A stretch of 64,000 bases of DNA from an uncultured Pelagibacteraceae bacterium. Its GTDB lineage: Bacteria > Pseudomonadota > Alphaproteobacteria > Pelagibacterales > Pelagibacteraceae. This document shows, in pieces, positions 55,128 through 64,000 of this stretch. The DNA is taken from the NCBI GenBank assembly GCA_902627565.1, contig CACOJM010000001.1, positions 62,001 through 126,000 on the forward strand, given 5' to 3'. The notes under the pieces were generated by a model. It saw nothing but the letters and a program-made list of their open reading frames with translations, was not told where the DNA came from and ran no database searches. Numbering within the stretch: the stretch's first letter is position 1; each line of letters starts with the position of its first letter. The translations under genes were made by a program, and so were the position numbers.

Positions 55128-56389
55128 TTATCTATTACTTTATGGCCAATGTCTTTACGAAAAAAACCTTTAGACCAATTTAAATTTTTGAGATGTTTTA
55201 TAATATTCTTTTTAGCATCAGCAAATTCTTCTGATAAAGATACAAAATTTAAAACTCTTCCTCCTACAGCAAAGACCTTACTATTTTTTTTGTCAGTGCC
55301 AGCGTGAAAGATAAAATCATCAGGATTTAATTTAATTTTATCTAAATTTTCGATTTCAACATATTTATCAAATCTGTCTGGATAGCCATTTGAGCATAGG
55401 ACTACACAAAGACTTTTCTTATTATTCCATTTAACTTGGATTTCGCTGAGTTTGTTTTCACAGCACGACATAAATATTTCAGCAAGATCAGTCTGTAACA
55501 TTGGGAGAATTGTTTGACATTCAGGATCACCCATCCTTACATTATACTCAATTAAATATGGATCATTATCAACAATCATTAATCCTGCGTATAAAAACCC
55601 TTTATAATGAGTGCCTATATCTTTTATAGCCTTTAAAGTTGGGTTTATAATTCTTTTAATTATTTTTTCTTCAAGTTGATTGGTAAGTAATCTTGAGGGA
55701 GAATAAGCCCCCATACCTCCAGTATTTTTCCCTTTATCACCCTCTAAAACTCTTTTGTGATCTTGTGCAGTTCCAAAATTTTGGATAGAAATTCCATCGC
55801 TTATAATAAAAAAACTCATCTCCTCACCATTTAAAAATTCTTCAATAAGAATATTCTTAGCGGGTCCAAATTTTCCATTAAAAATTTCTTTGGCAGCATT
55901 TATCGAGTCTTTCTCATTATTACAAATATATACACCTTTTCCTGAAGCAAGACTGTCTGATTTTATCACAATTGGGTGTATTGATTTTTTTATAAATTGA
56001 TTTGCCTCTATGACGTTATTGAATACCCCAAACTTAGCAGTGGGAATATCATATTTTTTACATATTTCTTTAGTGAAAATTTTTGAACCCTCTAGCTGAG
56101 ATGCAATTTTATTTGGACCAAAAACTTTAATTCCAAATTTTTCTAAATAGTCTACTATTCCATTAACTAAGGGTTTTTCAGGTCCAATTATTACTAAATT
56201 AATCTTTTTTTTTAATATGAAATTTTTTAATTTTTCAAAATCGTTTGTATCCAATTCAATATTTTTTGCAATTTTCGAAGTCCCAGCATTACCAGGAAAA
56301 CAATATAATTCTGATACTTTTTTTGAATACTTAAGCATTTGAGAAATTGCATGTTCTCGTCCTCCACTTCCTATAATCCCAACAATCAT
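55124..56389 (-). CDS. purD: Phosphoribosylamine-glycine ligase
   Basis: The enzyme catalyses the second step of de novo purine synthesis, forming glycinamide ribonucleotide. The 421-residue protein has VGIIGSGGREHAI, FGPNKIASQLEGSKIFTKE, the ATP-grasp stretch PIVIKSDSLASGKGVYI, EEFLNGEEMSFF, and GDPECQTILPML. The length is as usual. It precedes rsmD on the minus strand. De novo synthesis coexists here with the purine uptake and degradation genes 26-35 kb away. Confidence 0.97.
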   Translation of the reverse strand: MIVGIIGSGGREHAISQMLKYSKKVSELYCFPGNAGTSKIAKNIELDTNDFEKLKNFILKKKINLVIIGPEKPLVNGIVDYLEKFGIKVFGPNKIASQLEGSKIFTKEICKKYDIPTAKFGVFNNVIEANQFIKKSIHPIVIKSDSLASGKGVYICNNEKDSINAAKEIFNGKFGPAKNILIEEFLNGEEMSFFIISDGISIQNFGTAQDHKRVLEGDKGKNTGGMGAYSPSRLLTNQLEEKIIKRIINPTLKAIKDIGTHYKGFLYAGLMIVDNDPYLIEYNVRMGDPECQTILPMLQTDLAEIFMSCCENKLSEIQVKWNNKKSLCVVLCSNGYPDRFDKYVEIENLDKIKLNPDDFIFHAGTDKKNSKVFAVGGRVLNFVSLSEEFADAKKNIIKHLKNLNWSKGFFRKDIGHKVIDK

Positions 56390-56410
56390 GTATAAATATA
56401 TAAACTAAAA

Positions 56411-56608
56411 ATGAATAAAAAATTAGCAAAATTAAAATATTTACCAAATAATTTTCAAATTTTAGAGCCTGGTGACCATGTGATTTGCGCAGTTTCAGGG
56501 AAACCAATTAGTTTAGATAAACTAAATTATTGGAACGTTGATCTTCAAGAGGCATACTTTTCCTATCTTGAAGCATCACAAAAAAAAGAAAAATTAGAAA
56601 AAAAATAA
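56411..56608 (+). CDS. DUF2093 family small protein
   Basis: This 65-residue protein has the DUF2093 motif HVICAVSGKPISLDKLNYWNVDLQEAYFS, found across alphaproteobacteria. Function is not known. It starts 22 bases from the divergent purD gene and ends 2 bases from the convergent acyltransferase gene. Confidence 0.87.
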   Translation: MNKKLAKLKYLPNNFQILEPGDHVICAVSGKPISLDKLNYWNVDLQEAYFSYLEASQKKEKLEKK

Positions 56609-56610
56609 AT

Positions 56611-57471
56611 TTATTTCCATCTATTATGAGACCATATCCAATACTTAGGATCTTTTATTATCATTTTTTCAAGAATTTCATTTAATTTTAATGTTATGTT
56701 TTCAATTGTGTCATTATCTAAAAAATTTAAAGGTTTATGAATTGTCATTTTAAATTTTATACCTTCAAACCTTTCTATAAAAATTGGTACGACGGGAGTT
56801 TTAAACTTCTTAACTAATTGTGCTGGTATAGTGGTTGTAAAAGCTTCTTCATTAAAAAAAGTTAATTTGATACCTTCCGAAACTCTTTGGTCAATCATTA
56901 AAGCGGTAGAATATCCCTCTTTATTAAGTTTCACTAATTCTTTGATGCCACCAATTCCTTTCTTAATTTGTTTTTTGCAAATATAATTTTTCCTAATTTT
57001 TTCCATTAAAAAATTTAAAAAAATATTATTCAAAGGCCTATAAATTGCAGCAAGATTTATACCAGCTTTTTCTATTTCCATTGCCATTAACTCAAAATTA
57101 CTAAAGTGACCAGATATAAAAACTACTTTTTGATTATTTCTTTTTATATCCTCAAGTATTTCTTTACCTTCAATTATGATATTTTCATTTTCTTTCTGGT
57201 CCCTAAATTTTTTAATAAACATATATTCAGCAAAAACTCTTCCATAATTATTCCACATTGAGGCTGATATCTTATTCAAATTAATTGGATCAATATCTGG
57301 AAATACTCTTTTGATATTTTTTTGAATAAGTTTTTTTGACCTGAAAATTGGGCCGATAATTTGAAAAAGTTTTCCACCAATAAAAGATGAAATTTTTAAA
57401 CCTAAAATCTTAAAAATTGAAAAAAACAAAATTATTATAATAAATTGAAAAAAATATTTAATTTTGTTCAT
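56611..57471 (-). CDS. Lipid A late acyltransferase (LpxL/HtrB-like)
   Basis: This 286-residue protein has an N-terminal membrane anchor and the acyltransferase motif HFSNFE (H-x4-E, about residues 123-128), then AAIYRPLNN, MIDQRVSEGIKLTFF and a C-terminal YWIWSHNRWK, all typical of LpxL/LpxM. It adds a secondary acyl chain to lipid A at the inner membrane. Only one such gene is in this cluster. It overlaps lpxK by 14 bases. Confidence 0.9.
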   Translation of the reverse strand: MNKIKYFFQFIIIILFFSIFKILGLKISSFIGGKLFQIIGPIFRSKKLIQKNIKRVFPDIDPINLNKISASMWNNYGRVFAEYMFIKKFRDQKENENIIIEGKEILEDIKRNNQKVVFISGHFSNFELMAMEIEKAGINLAAIYRPLNNIFLNFLMEKIRKNYICKKQIKKGIGGIKELVKLNKEGYSTALMIDQRVSEGIKLTFFNEEAFTTTIPAQLVKKFKTPVVPIFIERFEGIKFKMTIHKPLNFLDNDTIENITLKLNEILEKMIIKDPKYWIWSHNRWK

Positions 57472-58408
57472 AGATTTTTGTTAATGTTTCAAAAAATTTT
57501 TCCTCATTTAATATTTCAAGTTTTGAGGAAATAAATGCAATCTTATCTGTCATATAATTTTTTAATCTAATAAAATCTTTTTCAGTAGTTAAAATTTTAC
57601 AATTATAATTATTTGAAATTGAAATAATTTTATCAATATCATTTTTTGAATAATTATAATGATCAGGAAATTCAATATCTTTTACAATATTAAAGTTATT
57701 AATTTTTAGCATTGATAAAAATGTTTTGTGATTACCGATGCCTGAAAAAACTAAATATTTTGCATTCATATCAAATTTTTCAAGATTTTGTGGAACATAT
57801 TTGCCGATATGAATATTTGCCTTGGGATTAGTATCTAAAATTTTTTTTTTAATGTTATCTATTTTTTCCAAATCACCATTTATAAAAATATTACAGCAAT
57901 TTTGAATATTCTTGAAGTTTTCTCTAAGAGGTCCAGATGGAATTGGGAGACCGTTGCCAATCCAGTTTAAATTATTAAAACATAGAAAGTTTAAATCATA
58001 ATCTATTGTTTCATCTTGAAAACCATCATCAAAAATTGCTACATCATAATTTTCCTTGATAGCATTTTTTAAAGCAACAACTCTTTTTTTTGATTTAAAA
58101 AGTTTCCCTTTTTTTTCTAAAATTTTCTGCTCATCTAATTGATCAATATAATCTTTTTTAATAAAACAAGTCTTTAGTTTTTTTTTGTTTAATATTTCAT
58201 ATATCTTTAAACTTAAAGAGGTTTTACCAGTGCCACCAACATAAATGTTTCCAACACATATTGTTTTAATATTCTTAAATTTTTTTTTAGAAATAAAAAT
58301 TTTTTTAAATGAATTTAAAAGCTGTAAAATAATTGAAATAGGCCATAAAAGGTAGGCAAAAATATTTGGTTTTTTATAATCCCAAAATTGGGGTTTTTTT
58401 AATTTCAT
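57458..58408 (-). CDS. lpxK: Tetraacyldisaccharide 4'-kinase
   Basis: This 316-residue enzyme phosphorylates the 4' position of the lipid A precursor at the inner membrane. It begins with KKPQFWDYKKPNIFAYLL, then the P-loop CVGNIYVGGTGKTSLSL, the catalytic-region Asp in AIFDDGFQD, and SGPLREN. The start overlaps the waaA end by 35 bases. I accept this because the N-terminal motif is conserved in LpxK and waaA ends without a better stop. Confidence 0.95.
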   Translation of the reverse strand: MKLKKPQFWDYKKPNIFAYLLWPISIILQLLNSFKKIFISKKKFKNIKTICVGNIYVGGTGKTSLSLKIYEILNKKKLKTCFIKKDYIDQLDEQKILEKKGKLFKSKKRVVALKNAIKENYDVAIFDDGFQDETIDYDLNFLCFNNLNWIGNGLPIPSGPLRENFKNIQNCCNIFINGDLEKIDNIKKKILDTNPKANIHIGKYVPQNLEKFDMNAKYLVFSGIGNHKTFLSMLKINNFNIVKDIEFPDHYNYSKNDIDKIISISNNYNCKILTTEKDFIRLKNYMTDKIAFISSKLEILNEEKFFETLTKIYEQN

Positions 58409-59639
58409 AATAAATTTTTTTATTTAATTCTTTAATGGTATTTTTAAAAATTACATTGCCAATTTTTCTGATCTTTTTAACCTTTGTCATATTTTTCTTA
58501 AAGACTACTTGATTAGAAAATTGTAGTGGGTCCTTTATTTCATTTGAAATTTTAAGAGACCTTAAAAAATCATAAACTTCAGTAAAATTTTGTATGTTAG
58601 GTCCATGAAGAATTTTTGCTCCATATCGTGCAGGTTCTAATGGATTTTGACCTCCTTTATCTGTTATTGATCCTCCTAAAAATACAGTTGTTGCAATTTT
58701 ATAAAATTTTTTCGACTCTCCAAAAGTATCTACTATATAAATGTCTACATTTTTTAAGCTTTTAGCTTTTGAACTATGATGGATTATCTTGAGGTTTAAA
58801 TTTTTAAGTTCGTTGTTAATTTCATTTACTCTATGTATATGTCTTGGAATTAAAATTGTTATGAGTCTTTTATTTTTCTTTTTTAACAAAATATGAGTTT
58901 TTGCAGCAAACAATTCTTCATTTTCATGTGTGCTTGCTGCAATACAAATCTTATATTTTTTAAATTGTAATTTTAATCTTTTATCAATATCATCTTGTTT
59001 ATTTCTATCATTTTCAATAAATTTAATATTGCCGATTAAATTAATTTTTTTAACACCTAATTGTTTTAAATATTTTTTTGTTTCATTATTTTGAGGATAA
59101 GCAATATCTATTAAATTAAAAATTTTAAATGAATGTTTCTTAAATTTGTTCCATCGCCCAAAAGTTTTTTTAGTTATCCTGGCATTTAGAAGTATTAAAG
59201 GAATTTTTTTTGATTTAATTTCTTTATACATGGAGGGCCAAATTTCAGACTCTAAAAAAATTACTAAATGGGGTTTCCAATAACTTAAAAAAACTTTAGA
59301 AAAGAAAAAATGATCTATCGGAAAGAATTGATGATCTACTTTTTTAAATCTATATTTTTCTAAAATTTTAGATGAACTTAAAGTGCTTGAAGTAATTAAA
59401 ATTTGATCTATTGAGTCATCGTTATCGTAATTATTTATTATAGGTAGTACGCTCATAATTTCACCTACACTTGCTCCATGAAACCATATTAATTTTCCTG
59501 ATTTTCTTTGTTTAGATGTGAAGCAAAATTTTTCTTTGAATCTAATTATATCCTCTTTTCCTTTTAATATTCTAAATATTATAATTAAAGGGGATATTAA
59601 AATTGTTATTGATAATATTACTTGATAAATAAAAAACAT
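58374..59639 (-). CDS. waaA: 3-deoxy-D-manno-octulosonic acid transferase
   Basis: This 421-residue GT30 enzyme adds Kdo to the lipid A precursor. It has an N-terminal membrane anchor, LIWFHGASVGEIMSVLPII, PHLVIFLESEIWPSM, ASTHENEELF, IPRHIHRVNEI and the donor-site region GGSITDKGGQNPLEPARYG. It lies between msbA and lpxK in the lipid A block. Confidence 0.96.
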   Translation of the reverse strand: MFFIYQVILSITILISPLIIIFRILKGKEDIIRFKEKFCFTSKQRKSGKLIWFHGASVGEIMSVLPIINNYDNDDSIDQILITSSTLSSSKILEKYRFKKVDHQFFPIDHFFFSKVFLSYWKPHLVIFLESEIWPSMYKEIKSKKIPLILLNARITKKTFGRWNKFKKHSFKIFNLIDIAYPQNNETKKYLKQLGVKKINLIGNIKFIENDRNKQDDIDKRLKLQFKKYKICIAASTHENEELFAAKTHILLKKKNKRLITILIPRHIHRVNEINNELKNLNLKIIHHSSKAKSLKNVDIYIVDTFGESKKFYKIATTVFLGGSITDKGGQNPLEPARYGAKILHGPNIQNFTEVYDFLRSLKISNEIKDPLQFSNQVVFKKNMTKVKKIRKIGNVIFKNTIKELNKKIYYEIKKTPILGL

Positions 59640-59641
59640 AT

Positions 59642-61378
59642 TTATTTTTGAATTTGTTTCTCATAAAAGTTTTTGTAAAGATCTGAATTTTTAACCAGAT
59701 CTTCATGTTTACCATTAGCTACTACTTTTCCTGAATCAATTACATAAATATTAGTTGAATTAAGTATAGTTGATAGACGGTGAGCTATAACGATAGTTGT
59801 TCTATTTTTAGTCAAAATTGCCAGCGCATCCTGAATTTTAGACTCTGTTTCACTGTCAAGAGATGAAGTTGCTTCATCTAATAAAATAATAGAACTTTTT
59901 TTCATCATGGCTCTCGCAATAGAAATTCTTTGTTTTTCTCCACCTGATAACCTAACTCCGTTTTCACCAATCAAAGTTTCGTACTTATTTGGTAATTGAT
60001 TGATAAAATCATCACAATGTGAGAGTTTTGCTACTTTTATAATTTCCTCATCGGAAGCATCTTCTTTTGCATATTTAATGTTATTCTTAATTGTATCATC
60101 AAAAAGAGTAGTTTCTTGACTTACTAATGAAATATTATTTCTTAGGGACTTAATTTTTGTTTTATAGATTGATTGATTATCAATTAAAATATCTCCAGAC
60201 TCTGCATCATAAAATCTTGGTATTAGATTTAAAATTGTAGATTTACCAGAACCACTATGACCAACCAAAGATGTCATTTTTCCTCCAGTAAACTCTAGAC
60301 TTAATGCATCAAGAACTTTATCTTCCTCTTTATTATAAGAAAATTTTATATTTTTAAAATTTATTTGAGCTTCTTTTAAATCCAATTCTTTTGCGTTTTC
60401 AATATCATTAATTTTATTTTCATTATCAATAATAGGTAAAATTCTTGATGCAGCTGATAAACCCTGGTTTAAAACCATATTAAGTGTAGATAGGGCTCTG
60501 ACTGGTTGGTAGGCTAGCATCATTGCCGCCAAAAATGAAAAAAAATTATTAATATCAAGTTCATTTTGTGCCATTAATTTTCCTGAATAAAAAATTAATA
60601 CCGCAATCATTATCCCTGTTAAAGTTTCCATTATTGGTGACATTCTAACAAAAACAACTTGAATTTTTTTGTTCTTATCTTTTAGTTGTTCTAAATATAG
60701 ATTTGCTCTTGAGTTTTCATAATTTTCTTTTTGAAAAATTTTTATAAGTTTATGATTTTTAAATAGCTCAACAAGATATGTAGTTAAAAAACCTGATTTT
60801 TCTTGAGCTTGTGTTGTTACTTTTCCAACTCTTTTGCCCAAAGTCTTAGCAGATAAGCCAGCTAACGGGATCATGATAATTGAGATTAATGCTAGTTTCC
60901 AATTTTGAGTAAACATTACAAATAACAATCCAACCAAAGTTAATGAGTCTTTGAATAGAGTTAATAATGCATGACTTAGTAAATTTGTGATATGTGTTAC
61001 GTCATAAGTAAGGTTTGAAATAAATTTTCCTGAATGTTTTTTGTCGATTATTTGGGTATCTGCTCTAATTAAGGATTTTGTCATATCAAACTGAAGTTTT
61101 TTCTTCACCTCTTCTCCCACACCAATCATAGTAGCCTTTGCAAAATAAAGAGATAATCCTTTTGTTGTAAAGGCAGCAATTATCATTAGTGGAATTAAAA
61201 AGATTAATGATTGATCTTTATCTATAAACAATTTTTTAATTGCAGGATCTAATAACCAAGCTATTGCGGAAGTACTACCTGCTACAAGTATAGAAAAAAA
61301 AGCTGATATGAAAATTTTATTTAAATATTTTTTTGAATAATCTTTATAAAGTCTTTTATAAATTTCAGCTTTTTTCAT
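59642..61378 (-). CDS. msbA: MsbA-like lipid A ABC exporter
   Basis: This 578-residue half-transporter has six N-terminal membrane helices and a C-terminal nucleotide-binding domain: Walker A GHSGSGKSTILNLIPRFYD, Q-loop ISLVSQETTLFD, signature LSGGEKQRISIARAMM, Walker B SIILLDEATSSLD and the H-loop IVIAHRLST. It flips lipid A-core across the inner membrane. The family includes multidrug exporters, but the neighbours waaA and lpxK favour MsbA. It begins directly at the ubiA stop. Confidence 0.92.
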   Translation of the reverse strand: MKKAEIYKRLYKDYSKKYLNKIFISAFFSILVAGSTSAIAWLLDPAIKKLFIDKDQSLIFLIPLMIIAAFTTKGLSLYFAKATMIGVGEEVKKKLQFDMTKSLIRADTQIIDKKHSGKFISNLTYDVTHITNLLSHALLTLFKDSLTLVGLLFVMFTQNWKLALISIIMIPLAGLSAKTLGKRVGKVTTQAQEKSGFLTTYLVELFKNHKLIKIFQKENYENSRANLYLEQLKDKNKKIQVVFVRMSPIMETLTGIMIAVLIFYSGKLMAQNELDINNFFSFLAAMMLAYQPVRALSTLNMVLNQGLSAASRILPIIDNENKINDIENAKELDLKEAQINFKNIKFSYNKEEDKVLDALSLEFTGGKMTSLVGHSGSGKSTILNLIPRFYDAESGDILIDNQSIYKTKIKSLRNNISLVSQETTLFDDTIKNNIKYAKEDASDEEIIKVAKLSHCDDFINQLPNKYETLIGENGVRLSGGEKQRISIARAMMKKSSIILLDEATSSLDSETESKIQDALAILTKNRTTIVIAHRLSTILNSTNIYVIDSGKVVANGKHEDLVKNSDLYKNFYEKQIQK

Positions 61379-62244
61379 TAAAAAATCTTTCCTATTATTA
61401 TGGTAATTAAAAGAATTAAACCAAATAAATTATTACTTTTAAATAATTTAAGGCAAGTCCCAGGGCTTTCTGATTCAAATCTTTTAATTTGATAAACAAA
61501 CAAATGTAAAATCGGAATTGTTAAAAATAAAAAATATATCCAGCTAAATTCCATTAAATAACCACCAAAAATTAAACATAAGGTTAAAATTAGATAACAT
61601 ATAGACAAAAACTTTTTTGAATTACCCTTAAACTTTATTGAGGTTGACTTTAATCCTATAATTTCATCATCTTTAATATCTTGATATCCATATATAGTGT
61701 CGTAACCGAGTGTCCAAAATATGGCTCCAAAATAAAATATTAGTGCAATAAAACTTATTTCTTCAGAAATCGAAGTCCATCCAAGTATTAGCCCATAATT
61801 AAATGTTATTCCCAAAAAAAGTTGGGGCCAATAAGTATACCTTTTCATCAATGGGTAAGTAAATGCTAAAGGCATTGATCCTAAAGCAAGAATAATTGTT
61901 AATAAATTAAAGTTTAATAAAACAAGAAGAGCTAAAAAACATAAGATACCAGAATAGAGTAGAGCAATTATCCAAGAGATTTTTCCTGAAGCTAATGGTC
62001 TATTTTTAGTTCTTGAAACTTTTTTATCATATTCTTTATCTAAAATATCATTAACTATACATCCAGCAGATCTCATTAAGACTGATCCAAGAAAAAAAAG
62101 AATTAAATAAAGAAAATAAATATTTAGACTTTCATTAAAATTATAAACTAGGGTAAGACCCCAGGCACATGGCCAAAATAACAACATGTATCCAATTGGT
62201 TTTTTTAGCCGTGTAAGTTCAATAAAAAGATTAATTTGACTCAT
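61378..62244 (-). CDS. ubiA: 4-hydroxybenzoate polyprenyltransferase
   Basis: This 288-residue membrane enzyme attaches the polyprenyl tail to 4-hydroxybenzoate in ubiquinone synthesis. It has eight or nine helices, RLKKPIGYMLLFWPCAWG, the first Asp-rich motif NDILDKEYDKKVSRTKNRPLASG, and the second motif GYDTIYGYQDIKDD. It is the first gene of the minus-strand run leading into the lipid A block. Confidence 0.96.
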   Translation of the reverse strand: MSQINLFIELTRLKKPIGYMLLFWPCAWGLTLVYNFNESLNIYFLYLILFFLGSVLMRSAGCIVNDILDKEYDKKVSRTKNRPLASGKISWIIALLYSGILCFLALLVLLNFNLLTIILALGSMPLAFTYPLMKRYTYWPQLFLGITFNYGLILGWTSISEEISFIALIFYFGAIFWTLGYDTIYGYQDIKDDEIIGLKSTSIKFKGNSKKFLSICYLILTLCLIFGGYLMEFSWIYFLFLTIPILHLFVYQIKRFESESPGTCLKLFKSNNLFGLILLITIIIGKIF

Positions 62245-62295
62245 AAATTTTACTTGTAAATAACAAAGGCAACATTGATAATCAAACTGATTCGT

Positions 62296-62700
62296 ATGAA
62301 TATTGATTACACAGTTACTGCGCTAATGTTTCCTGCAATCCCTTTAATAATGGGAGTGTATAGTAACAGATTTCATTCCTTAAGTGCTTTGATAAGAGAA
62401 CTTCATGATGAGCATGTTTATGAAAAACATGTTCCACCTGAATGGAAAAAACAGTTCATAAATTTAAGTGGAAGAATCACCTTGCTGAGATGGTCAATTA
62501 TGTTCGGTGCATTTGGCTTTTTATTTAATATGCTTACAGTCTTGGGTCTTTATTTGAATGAAGTTTTTATAGCAAGATTAATTTTTGGATCTTGTTGCTT
62601 ATCAATGATGATTTCAATAATTTTTTTTATAAAAGAAATTCATGTCTCAACAAATGCGCTCAGACTACATATGTCAGATATGGATGTTAAGGTTGATTAA
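62296..62700 (+). CDS. DUF2721 family membrane protein
   Basis: This 134-residue protein has three helices (about 3-20, 63-87 and 95-118) with a charged segment RFHSLSALIRELHDEH after the first. That arrangement is typical of DUF2721 proteins of unknown function. I use the ATG at 62296; an upstream TTG at 62275 would add seven residues. Its stop shares TTAA with the convergent quinone oxidoreductase gene. Confidence 0.82.
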   Translation: MNIDYTVTALMFPAIPLIMGVYSNRFHSLSALIRELHDEHVYEKHVPPEWKKQFINLSGRITLLRWSIMFGAFGFLFNMLTVLGLYLNEVFIARLIFGSCCLSMMISIIFFIKEIHVSTNALRLHMSDMDVKVD

Positions 62701-63668
62701 GGAATAATCACAGCAGGGCCTAAAATTTTTCTTCCCTCTAAATCTTGGTGAGCTTTAACAATTTCACTTAGTGGATATTTCTTAAAAATATCTAATTTAA
62801 ATTTTTTGTTAATAAACATTTCAAAGACTTTCTTAGCAGCCTCATCTAGCTCTTCCCTTGTAGATGTATAATGAGCAATACTTGGTCTAGTTAAATACAA
62901 ACCCTTCGGCGCAAGAGATTTAGTAACATTACATGGATCTAAAGGACCAGAGGCATTTCCAAAAGAAACCATCATTCCTCTAACTTTTAAACATTCGATT
63001 GAACCATCAAATGTTTTTTTTCCTACACCATCATAGACTACGGGAACACCAACTCCATTTGTTACTTCTTTAACTTTTTCTACAAAATTTTCTTTTGAAT
63101 AATTAATTACATGATCACAACCATTAGATTTTGCTATCCTAATTTTTTCATCAGATCCAACAGTTCCGATTACAATACAGCCTAAACTTTTAGCCCACTG
63201 ACAAAATATTTGTCCAACGCCTCCAGCAGCTGCATGAAACAAAATTGTTTCCCCAGATTTAACTGGATAGGTTTTATGGAGAAGATAAAAAACTGTGAAG
63301 CCTTTAGTCATTAAAGTTACAACATCTTCTAATTCTATTTCATTTGGAACTTTAACAAGTTTTTTTGTTGGAAAAATTCTATGTGTTGCGTATGAACCAA
63401 TAGGCATAGATGCGTAAGCCACTTTATCTCCAATTTTAAAATCTTTTACATCTGGACCAATTTTTTCAATTATGCCAGCTCCTTCAATTCCGATATTTGA
63501 TGGTAGCTCAATAGGATAAAGACCCGATCTATGATAGGTATCTATATAATTTAGACCAATTGCTTCATTTTTTATGAGAACTTCGCCAGAGCTTGGATCA
63601 TCTAACTTTATGTCTTTAAGTTCTAAAACTTCTGGACCACCATTTTTTGTTATTTTTACAGCTTTCAT
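62697..63668 (-). CDS. NADPH:quinone oxidoreductase family protein
   Basis: This 323-residue zinc-free medium-chain dehydrogenase/reductase has LIKNEAIGLNYIDTYHRSGLY, GIEGAGIIEKIG, and the cofactor loop LFHAAAGGVGQIFCQWAKSLG. No catalytic or structural zinc cysteines are seen, which fits the QorA group. It reduces quinones or enones with NADPH. It overlaps the pirin gene upstream by 4 bases and is probably co-transcribed with it. Confidence 0.92.
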   Translation of the reverse strand: MKAVKITKNGGPEVLELKDIKLDDPSSGEVLIKNEAIGLNYIDTYHRSGLYPIELPSNIGIEGAGIIEKIGPDVKDFKIGDKVAYASMPIGSYATHRIFPTKKLVKVPNEIELEDVVTLMTKGFTVFYLLHKTYPVKSGETILFHAAAGGVGQIFCQWAKSLGCIVIGTVGSDEKIRIAKSNGCDHVINYSKENFVEKVKEVTNGVGVPVVYDGVGKKTFDGSIECLKVRGMMVSFGNASGPLDPCNVTKSLAPKGLYLTRPSIAHYTSTREELDEAAKKVFEMFINKKFKLDIFKKYPLSEIVKAHQDLEGRKILGPAVIIP

Positions 63669-64000
63669 TTAACAAATGTGCCATTATGATAATCTTGGAC
63701 AGCTTGTAAAATCTCTGCTTTGGTATTCATTACGAAAGGACCACCCCTTGCAATTTCCTCATTAATTGGTTTACCAGATATAATTAAAAATTTTGCTTTT
63801 GATATTGCTTTTATTTTTAACTCCTTACCTTTTGTTAGTAGAATTAACGTACTATCTTTAACTTTGTTATGTCTTTGACTACCAATTTTTATTTCGCCAT
63901 TAATCAAATAAACAAAGGTATTATGCGTGGATGGTATATCAAAATTAATTTCTTTATCTTTGTTTAGCTCAACATCAAAATAGATAGGTTCAACGTTGTG
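63665..64000 (-). CDS. Pirin family protein, C-terminal part (cut by window edge)
   Basis: The frame is open from the right window edge to 63665, about 111 codons. It reads the second cupin domain of pirin: VEPIYFDVELNKD, NTFVYLINGEIKIG and the end SGKPINEEIARGGPFVMNT followed by AEILQAVQDYHNGTF. The metal-binding first domain lies outside. An internal TTG at 63907 is not the start. Pirins have quercetinase activity or regulatory roles; none can be chosen here. Confidence 0.88.
   Translation of the reverse strand, partial: HNVEPIYFDVELNKDKEINFDIPSTHNTFVYLINGEIKIGSQRHNKVKDSTLILLTKGKELKIKAISKAKFLIISGKPINEEIARGGPFVMNTKAEILQAVQDYHNGTFVK

Overview
The window looks like a chromosome segment of a SAR11-clade alphaproteobacterium (Pelagibacterales, 'Candidatus Pelagibacter'-like). 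The DNA is very AT-rich, genes abut or overlap, proteins are rich in Lys/Asn/Ile, and the gene families are alphaproteobacterial (ChvI/ChvG, RegA, AmgK-MurU, a DUF3035 lipoprotein, DUF2093). I see no tRNA, rRNA, CRISPR array, insertion sequence, phage gene or integrase. No stretch above 300 bases lacks a gene once the frameshifted kinase is accepted. The assignment comes from protein resemblance and overall style, not from a database search.

Layout: 1-2.3 kb, polyamine genes on the minus strand (arginase/agmatinase-family fragment, deoxyhypusine-synthase-like protein, ornithine decarboxylase). 2.4-8.7 kb, regA response regulator, bioY, polA, and a ChvI-like regulator whose partner kinase is interrupted by a one-base shift in an A10 tract. 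8.7-13.8 kb, ahcY, tsaE, the amgK-murU cell-wall recycling pair, gpmA, a VanZ-like protein and a lytic-transglycosylase-like lipoprotein. 13.8-20.6 kb, an RND efflux pump with an unusually short adaptor, a sulfurtransferase, msrA, a DMT transporter and an AlkA-like glycosylase. 20.6-30.7 kb, a purine-catabolism island: DUF1330 protein and uraD on one strand; uraH, xdhA, xdhB, guanine deaminase, a PuuD-like urate hydroxylase without a cytochrome c domain and a phosphoribosyltransferase on the other; then purine permeases of the AzgA and NCS2 types. 30.7-38.8 kb, hsp20, an S9 oligopeptidase, a membrane J-protein, a glycosyltransferase, a DapA-family aldolase, cfa and an unrecognised Lys-rich coiled-coil protein. 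38.9-48.0 kb, tldD/tldE, an FAD oxidoreductase, typA and groESL. 48.1-54.6 kb, a HAD hydrolase, ribF, ileS, lspA, a DUF3035 lipoprotein and pgi. 54.6-64 kb, rsmD, purD, a lipid A/LPS core block (acyltransferase, lpxK, waaA, msbA), ubiA, a quinone oxidoreductase and a partial pirin.

Functionally, the purine island could import purines, deaminate guanine to xanthine, oxidise xanthine to urate and open the urate ring, or salvage the bases through the phosphoribosyltransferase. hsp20 and groES share promoter-like sequences that fit the alphaproteobacterial heat-shock sigma factor consensus. Of 13 convergent gene pairs, 9 overlap at their ends and 2 more lie within 1-2 bases; the remaining two are separated by terminator-like hairpins.
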